A DNA stretch of 64,000 bases from Leptidea sinapis (GCF_905404315.1 NC_066292.1:8618001-8682000); one strand, 5' to 3'; counted from the stretch's first letter, positions 32,562 to 44,898 are shown. A program made the numbers and translations. Notes: generated by a model not told the origin, from the sequence alone.

Positions 32562-32935
32562 GTGAACGGTGGCTCCTTTGTTCTGTTAGTAATTTATTAT
32601 CTTCACCACTATATGCCCCGGCACAACACACCTCGCTATAAAAATAATCATATGCAAACTAGCTCTAAATTAACATTACACAGTTCCGGTCCCTACCCAA
32701 TGTCAGTTAAAATTTATAATAAGTTACCAGAACACTTAAAAGCCGAAACCAATATTAAAAAATTCATAAGCTGTTCGATAAAGTTACTTTTGGAAAAATG
32801 TTACTATTAATGAATACCTAGAGGAAAAATATATTTGAATGTCTGCCCCTCTGTCGTTCATTGCTATGCCTCATTACGAGGTGCATGTGATAATTGCGCA
32901 TTTAACGCAATTTAATTGAATAAATAAATATACAA
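32562..32935 (+). pseudogene. LINE 3' fragment (fifth LINE type)
   Basis: The frame ends with SSGPYPMSVKIYNKLPEHLK then FISCSIKLLLEKCYY and a stop at 32808-32810. The pattern 'KLYNKLP..IK.....FK..LK..L..KCYY' is the common C-terminus of jockey-like LINEs. The 3' UTR has CTCATTACGAGGTGCATGTG and an (AAATA) tail at about 32930. It may belong to the same family as the RT fragment at 1-592, but the two do not overlap. Confidence 0.65.
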
Positions 32936-34114
32936 AAAAGTCCTTCACCCTGACTTCGACTGAATAAATTTATTTATTAACAACCACACTTATAATTTGA
33001 TAGTATAAGAAGAGCCATTATATTGCTATGCTCTTTTTGAAGGTAAAGTATATTTTAAATCACTTTTATTAACGAAGGAATCTGTAATTTTGTTTTTGAT
33101 ATACAACCAATATTACTGAGCGATAATATAGCATACCACAAGTGAAAGAGTTTTATATATTTGAAGAGGTTCGAATTTGTAAGAAACTAAAATACTTCTT
33201 CTTTGTAATATTAGCATAAATAAGTAAGTAAAGCCTGTATATATCACCAATATTGGATGGAGGTAATAACGAAAGTATGTTATAAATAACAGTAAATATT
33301 TAGTATTTATAATAAATTTTACATAAAGAAAAAAAACTACGTTTAAAAAAACCGACATCAAAAACTCAAAAGTATAAAATAACAAATCTTATAGCTTTAA
33401 TATAATAAAATACTATTATTTGTATGACGTGCTACCTATAGATAGTGTTTAAGTCGGTGCTTGCCTGCTTGGCCAAACAATCACGGAAATCGGATCATAA
33501 ATCTCAGTGTAAACGGTGTACATACATAAAAAAAATACCAATCGAATTGAGAACGTCCTCCTTATCGCAGTCGGTTAAAAAGGTACAATATTGAAGCAAT
33601 TGTTGTGGAGCCAATCCTTGCTGTCAAAATAACACAAGGCGTTATATTTCAAAGTTTGATTATATTATGTATAATTGCAACTGTTAAGTCGAACCCGGCA
33701 GATTAAGAGTGGGCTATAAGATCTAAAAAATCGACGAGTATTTTATTGGCCAAGTTGTAGGTATATAACCAATCTTGAGCGGTCATAGAAATAAAAATAG
33801 AGTCTAACTGCCAATTGCCATAGGACGTGGCCGTGCGAGCTATATCCACTGTTCACACTCAGCGTACTTACTTCGCAATGATTCCGTTTTGATTTTACTA
33901 TCGAGCAATTCTTATCAAGTTTGGATCTTCTTATGTTGTTTATTTTCTGGGTGAAAGTACGAAATACTAATCAATTAAATTCTAGTAAACCAACGAACGG
34001 GCATAGAATACTTGTGATGATAAGTAATTAGTCTCTTTATAGCTGTTTGCGATGCAGGCATTTCTTCGGATTTATTTCTGTATTGAGGAACCTACCTCAC
34101 GTGTGTGAATAGGA
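32936..34114. other. Gene-free stretch before the P element
   Basis: AT-rich. The minus-strand frame at 33113-33385 is hydrophobic and low-complexity, without recognisable motifs. I see no gene. Confidence 0.4.
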
Positions 34115-34435
34115 TACCTACTAGCTTAGAATAATTACACAAAGAAACCAAGTCCGCGCGCCAATTTTGAAGCACCTTAATTGGAGCCATAAATGGCTCC
34201 AAACGCCGGGCCGTAGTGTTTAATGTCAATGCACGGCGAACGTGTCTCGCGAAAAAAAAATATTATGACGATTTGTGCAGTTAAATTGTGTCACAACACA
34301 TCTGAAAAACAAAAGAAATGTGATAACATCACTATTCACAGGTAAGCTTTCAGTATTTCATAGTATCTTGTAGTTAATTAAGTCAAAATAGAAACGTTTT
34401 AATTCACTGCACAGTGTTGCCCGATTGTTAAAATA

Positions 34436-35517
34436 CACTGGCCTGCAAAAGTAAGTATCACACTTTTCAAATTAATTTTTTTTCTTAACTATAGAAGGTA
34501 GAGATTTAAGATTAAAAACGTTTTGTTGCAAATTTTATAGGCTTTAATTCTTAGAGACTAAAATTATACATTAGTAACATTTTTAACTTAAAAAAGATAA
34601 AACAATGAAAATAGACATTTTTAGTCTAGTGTAAAAAAATTCAACTAAAACGTATTACATGTTATTTAATTTGTAATAACTGGTATTGCCTCTGATTACA
34701 GCTTCGAGCCGGTTTGGCATACTGAACACTAGGTTTCGGAGCCGATGTTGGGGAATATTCTCACATTCTTCTACCAGGGCCTGCTTTAGTGCCCTGAGGG
34801 TAGTAGGTGGTGGTCTGCGATTTCTGACTAGCCTCCCAAGCTCATCCCAAGCTCATCCCAGGCGTGTTCAATCGGGTTGAGATCAGGACTTCTTGATGGC
34901 CAAGCCATCACGCTGATACCGACCTCCTGAATATAGGGTCTGAAGTAGCTGTTGTTGGACTTCAACTGCATTTTGGTGGCGATTTCTTAACACAGTGGAA
35001 ATAATATAACGATCTTCTCGGGCACTGGTACACCTGGGTCTGCCATTACAAGGTCTCCTCAGATGGTGTCCAGTCTTTTCGTACCTTCGCTTTACCTTCT
35101 GGACCGTTCGTACCGGCACAACCACCATTCTTGCAGTGCGACGCATACTGATGCCTAGTTCCAGAAAAGCCATGATCCTAGCACATTCTTCAACTGAAAG
35201 AGGCATGATAAATAAATGTTATGTGCTTTTTAGCATAAATTTTTAAAACAAGACACATCGATCTTGAAAAAAATTTAAAACAGAAAGAAAAATGTGAACG
35301 GTAAAATTGTAATTCGGAAACGTCCACTTTAAAAAGGAATGGTTTTGTTTTTGAAGTTTTTTTTCAGCCAACTCTTAAAAGAAAGTTACCGACTATAAAG
35401 TTTTTATGTACAAAATTAAATTCTCTTTGGAGTCCTTTTTATTTCGAAAGTATATCTTGTGAACTTAAAACGTTATCCCAATTTTAAAAGTGTGATACTT
35501 ACTTTTGAAGGCCAGTG
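34436..35517. mobile_element. Tc1-like transposon, internally deleted, nested in P intron 1
   Basis: Left terminus CACTGGCCTGCAAAAGTAAG and right terminus (reverse complement) CACTGGCCTTCAAAAGTAAG, continuing TATCACACTTTT on both: 32 bases with one mismatch. A TA duplication lies at 34434-34435 and 35518-35519. 1082 bases. Confidence 0.93.
34655..35206 (-). pseudogene. Tc1-like transposase remnant, catalytic centre deleted
   Basis: Starts at 35206: MPLSVEECARIMAFLELGIS, then RTVQKVKRRYEKTGHHLRR and the linker NGRPRC, i.e. the two helix-turn-helix regions. It then jumps to the C-terminus, WPSRSPDLNPIEHAWDELG, in another frame. The first two catalytic Asp blocks are missing; only the third (PDLNP) remains. 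An 11-base tandem duplication (TGAGCTTGGGA on the minus strand, about 34838-34862) shifts the frame again before RNRRPPPTTLRALKQALVEE. The end is about 34655. Confidence 0.85.
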
Positions 35518-38500
35518 TATTTTCCCATTTTAACTGACTTCATTGCTCCGACTAAATAATTTCAAAACAGTTGCTACTGTTACTTACTGTTGTTGTTCTT
35601 TAATGTAGATGTTTGTGTGATTTAGCGATATCATATACCTGAAATTGTGTTACTTGAAAGTTGAGAAGTAAACGAACTTTATTTCCACACTTGTTAAAAT
35701 GGCAACTTATAGGAGTATTGCGTGTTGTTGTTCAATGGATTCCCATCGACCCTGTTATTGCTGACAAGTGGGTGAAAAATATAAGGCTTAGTCGTGGAGA
35801 AGTATATTGGAAGCCAACCAAAAATACACGAATATGTTCAAAAAATTTTAAGATAAGTACATAACACAGGGTGGATCGTGTAGGTTGCGTCGAAATGCTG
35901 TCCCTGTTAAGGTATAATTATCAAAGCATGATTTAGTACTTATTATGTGTATTTTGGGATTTTGTGACACAATGTTGATAAAAATAAATGAAGCAAATGA
36001 TAATAAAATTACTTTTTTCAGGATTTACATATTTCATGCACAGGCACAGATGATCAATTTGAAGATAATGTGGATGAGATTTCACCTTTTCATGGGCTAT
36101 CGGTGAGTGTAATGGTTAATATAAACAACTTGACTGTCAAATGAGTCACATGTGACTCTTAGGAAAATAAATATTTTTCCCCACGCCTATTAGCCATTTT
36201 TGAGTCATAAAATAAAATATAAACAACTATTTTTATGAAATATATTTATTTAATACAGTGCTAGTGTGAATGCTATTTAACCTTACAGAAACAAAAAATA
36301 ATAGACGTTTGGTAGTTTTAGACAGTGAAGTTGTTAATAACTATTTAATTTTAGTAAACTGTCTATGTAGTAAACTTACTTACCTGACTTTTTTTAGGGT
36401 TTAAATGCTGCTGAAGACAAAACGGAAGGTGTTCGTGGAGCTTCAAATAGAAATTTAGTTACTGAAAATTCATCGCAGCCTGTAAGTAATTGTTAATAAT
36501 TCCAATCAAAAGTGTTGAATTTGGGTATTTAAAATTTAACTGTAGATTTTTAAATTGGTCTTTTCCTTGTTGCACCCAGAATTTGTAAATATTGTGGCAT
36601 GAACTTATAAGAATTTTTATTTTACAGAGTACGTCACGCGGGAATGTGAGGCGCCCATCAGACGACGAATTCGACTATATATTTGACACTCCTCGTAAGG
36701 CCCTCCTTCGAAAAAAGTTAAAGAAAAGCACATTCCTTAATCTCAAACATAGAAAAGTTATAAAAACTTTAAAACAAAAGACCCGGCGTCTCCAAAAGAG
36801 GAATAAATCGCTCAAAGGAATTTTAAGTGAACTACAAAAAAAGAGATTCATTAGTAATGATGTGTCTAATTTAATGTATGAAAAAGTTTTTGCAGCCGAT
36901 TTATTCAATAACATGGTAAAAAACATTAAAAAAGATAAAAAGCGTCCTATGCCAAAATACACACCTGAGTTCAGAAAATTCTGTCTTACGTTGCACTACC
37001 ATAGTCCTCGAGCATATACATACGTTTGTAATACTTTTGATACGTGTCTTCCACACCCAAAACCGTTGTATAATAGGTATTGCAGCATCGATGGATCACC
37101 GGGTTTTACAAATGAATCCATTAAACTTTTAAAATCAAAGTCCCAAAGCTCAGAGAAAACGTTAATATGTGGACTGATTGCCGATGAAATGGCGATAAGA
37201 TCTCAAAATATTAAAGGAGGTCTGGGAAATGTAGATGTTGGCACAGGCAAAACTAGTGGTATAAAAGCCTCACAGGCTTATGTTTTTATGCTTGTTTGCC
37301 TGAATGAGCGTTGGAAAATCCCTTTGGGATATTTCCTAATTCACAGTTTGGAGGGAAAACATAAAAAAATTTTAATAAACATATGTTTAGCTAAATGCCA
37401 TGATACTGGAATTAAAGTTGTATCTCTTACCTTTGATGGTCACCCCACCAATATTTCAGCGATGGAATTGTTAGGTTGTCGGGTTAAAGATCCAAAAAAT
37501 ATGAAAACCACCTTTAAGCACCCTTCATCAGATCACGCAGTCGCGGTATTTCTAGATCCATGCCACATGATTAAGCTTATCCGTAATCACTGGGAAGACA
37601 AAAGCCAATTCCTCGATGAGCAAAAAAATGTTGTGGATTGGAACAATTATGAAAGTTAAACTGGCCATGCAACTTCTTAGCAGAAGTGTTTCTATCAGTC
37701 TAAAATTTTGCCGCGAAACCCTAAAACTGGACAAATTTGAAAAATCTGCGGGCACAGAAATTTTTATTATGCTTTTGAACGACCTATTTGATGTTTTTAA
37801 TTCAAGAAGATTAACACAATACGGATTTTGTCGGCCATTGTCAAAAGATAATAAAGTAAATATATTCGATCTTCTTGAAAAAGCCAAAAAATATATCTTA
37901 AATTTAAGTATAAAAACTACTAGGAAGCGTACGTACCATGAAAATGAGGCTGCTATAAGAATAAAAGTTAAGAGTTTTGAGTCAGTCTTAAGTGTTCAAA
38001 GTAATAAAGGTTTTAAAGGAATGTTGATATGCATAGAAAGCCTAAAACACTTGTATAAAACTCTTGTTGAGGATACAAAAGAAATGGTCTATATTTCTAC
38101 GTACCGTTTGAGCCAAGATCATTTGGAACTGTTCTTCGGCATGATAAGAATGAATGGAGGGCATAATGATAATCCTAATGTCCTTCAGTTCAAAGGTGCA
38201 TACAGAAAACTATTATGCCACATGGAACTACAAGCAGTGGTAACAGGCAACTGTGTGCCATTAGAAGATATTTCTGTCCTGACTTGTTCTTCTGCAATAA
38301 AATGTATTAATCAAACCACTTTTTCTGAACGTTTTGACGATGACGAAGAACAGCCGTACCAAGAATCAGAAAGACACGCACCTGATGTAGACATTGCTTC
38401 TCTGATAGCTTCGACTGATGACCCAAACTACAAAAATTATGTCGTACGGCTACATTGCAGGGAATGTTGCGAGATACTTAATGAAAAAAATTAAGTGTAA

Positions 38501-39682
38501 TTTTTTGTATCGATAGCATGCTCACAAAAGAAAAATTGTGATTTCACAAATTGGTCACTCTAAGTGACAACGGCGGCTTAATTTATGTATCAGAAGCTGT
38601 TTACTTAATCTGCGGCATAGCCGAAAATTATTTCCGGAAGTATATGGCGGAGACAAATAACTTAGATAAAACATCAGAGACAAAACTTGCTTTGACAATT
38701 ATGGAAAAACTAGTTGGTAGGTCTGTTTTCCCTAATGCAGAGGAACATGTAAATGAGAAAAATCATGTTAACAATTTGTCAAGGCTCATTATTGAAAGAT
38801 ATTTGCGCATTCGTCTTTTTTACGAGTCGAAAAAAGACAATGTAATGAAAACAGCATTACCAAAGCGGCAATTACTCAGGAAACAAATACAGTTTACAGG
38901 TTTCTAAACTGATTATTTTTTTAATAATTATTTTTTCTTTTTCTTAATATAAAGACTATTCGATTAGAAATATTTGTTGATTTGATTGGTTTACTTTAGT
39001 TACACAGTATACAAATTCATAATTGTATACAATAATTAAAATATATATATTTTTACGTGTTGTTGTTTTCTTTAATTCGTTTCATAAAAATAAACATTCC
39101 TGTATTATAACAATATTACATTAACATATCCACACTTTACAACACAGCTATTTATGCATTATTGCCAAAAACAAATGGTTATCAGTGGCCGAATCATTAC
39201 CCCACTTTCGGGAAAACTGGACCTTCACTGGCAACATTACACAAGTGTATGTGTGCGTGTCGCCGAGCGTAAGCACGTAATCGGCCCGCCTGTGTGAACC
39301 GGTTTAGTGCGTCATTTTTGACAGAGCGCTTGTATGAAGACTATCTTTCTATGTGTAATTATTCTAAGCCTACTAGGTAATATGGCTCCGCTGAATGTTC
39401 GTGTGTCTAGTAGTTCACCAGCTTTATACCACAAAACTTGAGCTATTTTGCTTTTTTGTCCAAATTTATGTTGTTTTTTTTTTTACGCTTTCTCGTATTT
39501 CTTTTATAAAAGTATTTAAAAAGTCTTGTGCAATGGTGAGAGGCCTTTCGTGTGCAAGGCGATAAATAATTGAATAGTTAACGATAAATTAAAAAATATC
39601 GAGTGACCGGGTCTCAGGGTGACTGGCAGTAATCGATTGTGCACGCACTCGTTGGCAAAACGCGATTTAGGAGCATTTTGCT

Positions 39683-39954
39683 TTACCAGTGGAAGGCTCT
39701 TTTGCACAGGAGGCCGGCTAGATTATGGGTATCACAACGGCACCTGTGTTTCGGTCAGAAGGGCGTCGTAGCACGTGAAATTATTGGGCAAAAGAGCCTT
39801 AACATGTCGCAAGGAGACGAGCGCAATTGTAGTGCCACTCAGATTTTTTTGATTTTTCAAGGATCCTGAGCGGCACTGCATTGTAATGGACAAGGTCGTG
39901 TCAATTACCATCAGCTGAACATCCTGCTCGTCTTGTCCCTTATTGTCATAAAAA
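39683..39954 (+). repeat. SINE-like repeat family A, copy 8
   Basis: TTTACCAGTGGAAGGCTC to CCCTTATTGTCATAAAAAG. The first foldback (AATG..CATT) has been deleted, joining CACCTG to TGTTTCGG. Confidence 0.84.
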
Positions 39955-39959
39955 GGGCA

Positions 39960-41282
39960 CTTTTTAGTTAATTTCATAAGTATTATGTAAAATGACTAGG
40001 TACAGCAATAAAGGCTTTTTATTTATTATTATTATAAAATTATTTTTATAATACTTATTTATCATTTATTTAGTTTCTCATATCATATTTGTTTGTAATG
40101 GCACGTTATGGCCTGTCCATTGACATTTACTTTAGTGTTATGCAAGACATACTCGTACGTCTCAAGAAAAAAAAAACACAATATATTCGTAGTCTTCGTT
40201 TATTGTAGGTATATAACTAAATTATCAAGACTTGCTTATCCAATTATAGGTAATAATAAAATAAGCATAACGTTTAAGAATTAGGAGAACTTACTATTTG
40301 ATATTTTGAGAGTTTTGTTAATATAAGGCGCGATACACATTTGAAGATCTCGCTGCATTAGTGATACAAAACAATTTAGATTAAATTTAAAAAGGCGTCC
40401 ATAACACTTCTCTTGTATTGCCTCTGATATTGCAAGGATAGCAAAGACGATATAAATACTACGTAATAAGAGTTGGGACTGCCTAAATAAAAAAATATTT
40501 TAGTATGAAACGTGCAGTGATTTGACATAAGTTTGAAATATTAATTACAATATTATGACGACGAAGTATAATCCGACTAAGCTTGAAAGCAAACAGTTGC
40601 TTAAAACGTAGTGGATTTCGGCTATCTCCTTTTTTACAAGATTATAGCTGTCATCTGTAAATCTTTCGATGGCTGCACGTTGCATACAATTCATTTTTAT
40701 TTTATTTATTTTTACTTTTTTCTTAGAATTTCCCTAGGCTGAAGGATATTCTTCTATGAATTTGTAAAAAGGTCACCTTGTTTAATTTAAAATATTAATA
40801 TCCTGTTTAATATAAAGTATTAATTTATGATACATCATAGTTTTTAATTCTATTTATAGCTGTGACAAAATTTACAATATGTGTATCAGGCCTTATTTTG
40901 TCTGCAGTACAATATTTGTCGCTATGATTAAACATAAAAGTAATTTTACACAATATCAAACATGTTAATTACCGATAGAAAGTTCTAGTTATTTGATGTA
41001 AGATCATGTTTTAAGAACAATAGCGTGTCTTTTTTACATGCGATCTCCAATGACGTAAGAGACAGAGAGATGAGAGTGTATACATCAAAGTTTAAAGCGA
41101 TGATTCTATTAAAGATCCAAAAATTAGATTAAATACAACATTTGAGCCTCCAAGAGAATCATCCATAGTTATCATCTATCCGGGTTACACTTATTAAGTA
41201 ACTTAAGAAATTTTACAATAATAAAAAACATTCCAGAACGGAACGCATTACAAATTCTTTTTATATTCTTACGTCTACCACG
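39960..41282. other. Gene-free stretch
   Basis: No coding frame, RNA gene or repeat recognised. AT-rich. Confidence 0.4.
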
Positions 41283-41504
41283 CACGAGTAAAAAAAGAAG
41301 GACTCCGCGCCGTCATATTAGCAAGTGAAGCACCGTTATGCTAGTGTGTGTGCGGTTACGGGGATACCAGTTACACAATTTTTTCTCCCTTAAATAATCA
41401 TATATGGCCACAAATACTTATGTATTTACACGTTTACTGGCTTGTTTTGGTGCCTCACTGTTATGTAAGGTGACACGGAGTCCTTATTTTTTTACTAGTC
41501 CGTG
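41283..41504. repeat. MITE family M3, copy 2
   Basis: Left end CACGAGTAAAAAAAGAAGGA and right end (reverse complement) CACGGACTAGTAAAAAAATA, both leading into GGACTCCG. The left arm has lost a few bases (CACG-AGT). Compact version without the middle segment of copy 1. Confidence 0.82.
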
Positions 41505-42618
41505 ACGTGTACATTATTATTAGATTGTAAACATAAAAGAAGCAATTTGTGAGCGGACACATTGGCAACTATCTCAAAACGAAATTCGTCAAAATCGTTT
41601 ACAAAATATAATTGAATAAAAATATTATAAATGCATAATGATTTTATAAAAATTGTGACTCTTTTACTTACGTTAAATCTAGTTATATACTATTGCCAGT
41701 TACACAAAAACATGCTATAATAATATACTTTTTATGTTAAAATTATTCAAATTTTTTTAAAACTATTTTGTTATTAGCTTAATGAATTATATCATTTATT
41801 TAATTCATGATGTTTTAAATATTCCAGTCATAGAAAAATATGCTTTTTTGAAGTTATACTTCTTTAGGGGAAAAATTGATGAGAGTGAAATTTTAAGATG
41901 CGCTCGCATTACTGTAACACAAAAGGAACAGGTTGAAGTTGGTTACTAAAATTTTCTTACGTTTGCGTCATTCCTTATGTTTTTTTTTTTGTTTGTTCGT
42001 CCATTATTAGGACAGGCAAAGGGTTCAAGCCCATACAGCCGTATTTGTTATTTAATAATTAATTGTCAAAGCAATATATGCAATATTTTTAAAATATTGT
42101 TCTTTCTAAAAACGTAGAATAGCACGAGGAATAAATCATTTTAATGATTTTTCCTTCGTTACGCCGAAGAAGTATAACTTCTTGCGTGCATAAATAAGTA
42201 CAAACACACACTTTTTTTTAAATATCTAGGTATAGCATGTATTCTGCGGCACTAGCATAAAGCGAATTAGATAAAAGACAAGAGTAGAGTTTACTACATA
42301 GTAAGGCACCTTAAGTTTTTGGTTTAGAATCATGATTTAATTTTGAAAATACAATTTACAACCAGTTCTTATATCATATCAAACTTTTTAAGGCACACAA
42401 TTATTACTGTTAGGTAAGCTGTATGTAATGTAATGGCGTGTTGACCGATTTTGGATGTCTTGAGCGAATGGGGAGGATCTTGCGACCTTCCAAGATCGCA
42501 CAGAGGACACCTGCTATGCATATTTCTTGCTGTGCACCAATATTATTGAAATAATAATCCACCTTGATATTTTAAACACAATACGAATACAAGCCAGATA
42601 GTTATTATAAAATTACTG
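41505..42618. other. Gene-free stretch
   Basis: AT-rich DNA with no ORF or repeat I can support. Confidence 0.4.
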
Positions 42619-43134
42619 TAAGAGCGCTTTCGCACCACGTCCGATCCGAATCCGATCCGTACCCGTGAAAACACGGTTCGAAGTAGTCGTAGAACTATTT
42701 CTATGGTATTACGCTTTAGATCCGACTTCCGTTATCCGATTTCTTTCCGTCAACCATTAGCGAAAGTGCTCTTACGGCCATTCCCAATTCTACAGATAGA
42801 GATAAATTACTACCTTCTACTGTCAGTAATTAGCAGTAAATAATCTGAGGCTGTCCCAATATACCCGATAAGTCATTCTTATCGCCTTATATTAGGATGC
42901 GTAAATTGCAATTTCCATACAAACTTCTATCGCTGGTAAGCTATACGTCGTCCCATTGACCGACAGCGTGTACGGATAAGGTGAGTTACCGTCGATAAGT
43001 TTATAGGGACCGAAAAGTCAACGATAGTTACGATTTTTTTCTCAAGTAAGAGATAGACTGAATATTGGGAACGGCCGAAAGAGCGCTCGGGTACAGATCG
43101 GATTCGGATCGGACGTAGTTCGAAAGCGCTCTTA
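42619..43134. repeat. MITE family M4, interrupted by M5
   Basis: Left end TAAGAGCGCTTTCGCACCAC and right end (reverse complement) TAAGAGCGCTTTCGAACTAC, both continuing GTCCGATCCGAATCCGATC: about 47 bases of inverted repeat with few mismatches. The left 156 bases also end in an inverted copy of the first 15 (GCGAAAGTGCTCTTA at 42760-42774), so this may be two M4 halves rather than one element. Confidence 0.8.
42775..43077. repeat. MITE family M5, copy 1, nested in M4
   Basis: CGGCCATTCCCAATTCTACA at the left; the right end is the complement of CGGCCGTTCCCAATATTCAG. TTA precedes it and AAA follows, a possible worn 3-base duplication. Confidence 0.72.
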
Positions 43135-43503
43135 ATTAATTATCTTATAGATTGTGAAAGTTTCATAACAATATTCCCAATGGTTTTGCCTGATCATCGC
43201 GAGTAAGAGATAGCTTTAAATACAAACTATAATATGTTTAAAAAAATAGATATTCATATATCAAAATTAAGGCAATAGTCATCTTCAACATTTTTTTTTT
43301 CAAAATATACAGACTAGTCAATTACTTAGATGTTATGTAATCATAAAAATCATATATCCGTTGGTACACGTCTAATAGTTTCGAAAAAACTTTATTTATA
43401 CAATAAAATAATCTGTTATGCAAATTAATTTAGTTTTTAATGAACTGCTTCTGAAATCAGTGATAGTTATGACTAACTTGTTATATAAAACTAATAACTA
43501 AAG

Positions 43504-43725
43504 CTAAGATCAAGGTTTGGTCTCCGCTGCGCTCCAACTAGATACCGCAGGCGTAGTCGCAAAGTGCGGCAACTAATACTACGCCCAAGTGGGCGTACTC
43601 GAGCCAGTCTCGAGAATGTGTGACGTTTAGGTGCCACATGTTATGTTAAATTTTGCTAAGGTAAGGTAAGGCTTAGGTAGTGCGGTATCTAATTGGAGCG
43701 CCGTGGAGATCAATCCTTAATCTAA
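43504..43725. repeat. MITE family M2, copy 2
   Basis: CTAAGATCAAGGTTTGGTCT at the left, GGAGATCAATCCTTAATCTA at the right. The shared core AAGTGCGGCAACTAATACTA matches copy 1 at 7692 almost base for base. Confidence 0.82.
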
Positions 43726-44416
43726 GGACTAAAACTTCAACCGATGCGGTATTGATTATTGAGAAGTGACGTCATTCATGTTTGATAAGTGACAACCATG
43801 GCTCATATCTGTATTTTATAGAATATCTAATTTATCTCAATAAATAAAAACTGGATTATTTTCGTTGAGAATCCTTTCATCATATATATATTTCTTAAAA
43901 GATTAAAATTTCTTAAAATTCTTTGTTTCTTTAATACCCATTATTTATGTAACGATCTTGAAGAATATAACATTATGCATACATTAAAGAATATTATCTA
44001 CAAAAACATATTGTTAATTCAGTAACATTCAGCCTTTTTCATGCACAATGATTTATTAAAATTTATTCAATAGATATTTAAAAGTACTCTGAGGAAATAT
44101 AACTTTAATAATATACTTAAGAATATAGGATGTATTTAAAAGTCTCTAAAGCTGATTAGTGTTATTGTGAACGTAATATGAACATAAGAACCGGTCGCTA
44201 TAAGAAGATATTAAATCTATTAGAAAAACCTTAACTCTAAGAACACCCAAGCTTTATATTTTTAATATGGCATTATTATAAATATTTGTAATAATTAAGA
44301 GATCAACATGTGTAAGCGGCCATTGTTATTTCTGGACTGTCAAAATATAAGGTAGAGGTTTTGGAGTCTCGCTAGGATGTAGCAACGAAAACTAAATGGA
44401 ATTTGAAATCGATTTA

Positions 44417-44603
44417 CGGCCGTTTTCAATAACGTATCTTCAGTACATAGATACATTGCTATCACCGTTTAGTTATGTCCAATATAGTTATACTCCAATG
44501 CTTAATGTCGATAGGCAATTGAAATGTCAGTAAGCGTAAAAGGATAGATTTGTCTACCTCTAGTAAGTTAAACTAAGGATAGATAAGTTATTGAAAACGG
44601 CCG
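44417..44603. repeat. MITE family M5, copy 2, with TTA duplication
   Basis: CGGCCGTTTTCAATAAC and its exact inverse GTTATTGAAAACGGCCG close a 187-base element. TTA lies on both sides (44414-44416 and 44604-44606). A 3-base TTA/TAA duplication is typical of PIF/Harbinger MITEs. Confidence 0.8.
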
Positions 44604-44898
44604 TTAGACAACAGCTGTATAGAGGTTTAATATGTTTTGGTGATTATTCGCATAAAAACACATACTATATTAAAGAAATTAGAGCGACTGTGGCTAATTT
44701 TCAACAAAAGTATTATTAAGGTAAGTAATTTGGTCTCTAGATTTGTTTGTTCTTATGATCGAATGGTTTTTTTTGGCGTTATAAGAAAAATATAATTAAA
44801 TGTAGATTATTTTATGCATTCAAGCGAATTAACTGCTTCGCAGAAGTCTGTCTACTAATATGAAGTCCTGGTTCATATTGTTAGTGTGACACTTAGGC

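Larger units (their letters stand above)
34265..38907 (+). pseudogene. P-element/THAP9-like transposase, five exons, frameshifted
   Basis: Exons by splice sites: 34265-34341, about 35738-35911, 36022-36102, 36398-36481, and 36628 to 38907. Exons 1-2 encode a THAP zinc finger: Cys pair in MTICAVKLC, then PIDPVIADKWVKNIRLSRG and RICSKNF. Exon 5 opens with a basic coiled-coil region (KVIKTLKQKTRRLQKRNKSL), then the RNase H-like core: LIADEMAIRS, VVSLTFDGHPTNISAMELLG, VAVFLDPCHMIKLIRNHWED, and YRLSQDHLELFFGMIRMNGG. The Asp, Asp and Glu positions expected for the P superfamily can be seen in DEMAIR, LDPCH and QDHLE. Damage: exon 2 acceptor AG lost and a frameshift within exon 2; a deletion with frameshift at about 37650 (WNNY joined to MKVKLAMQLL); a frameshift at about 38440 before YIAGNVARYL; and stops at 38494-38550. 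Not functional as it stands. Confidence 0.85.
34115..39379 (+). mobile_element. P-superfamily DNA transposon (THAP9-like) with recognisable termini
   Basis: The left end TACCTACTAG-CTTAGAATAATTACAC (34115-34140, continuing AAAGAAA) is the inverted copy of the right end GTGTAATTATTCTAAGC-CTACTAGGTA (39353-39379, preceded by TTTCTAT), with one indel and one or two mismatches in about 33 bases. P elements have 31-base inverted repeats, so length and position fit. The only transposase gene between them runs left to right. After removing the nested Tc1 element the length is about 4.2 kb. I could not find a clean 8-base target duplication (AATAGGAT against AATATGGC is only partial). Confidence 0.8.

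Noticed and set aside
33113..33385. 90-codon hydrophobic frame on the minus strand
   Set aside because: Low-complexity, AT-driven Phe/Leu/Ile/Tyr content, no domain and no splice context.
37616..38907. Domesticated, working THAP9-like host gene
   Set aside because: At least three frame breaks and a deletion in the core, plus terminal inverted repeats, favour a dead transposon copy. Sequencing errors could account for some of these breaks, but the lost exon 2 acceptor and the His-to-Asn change add to the case.
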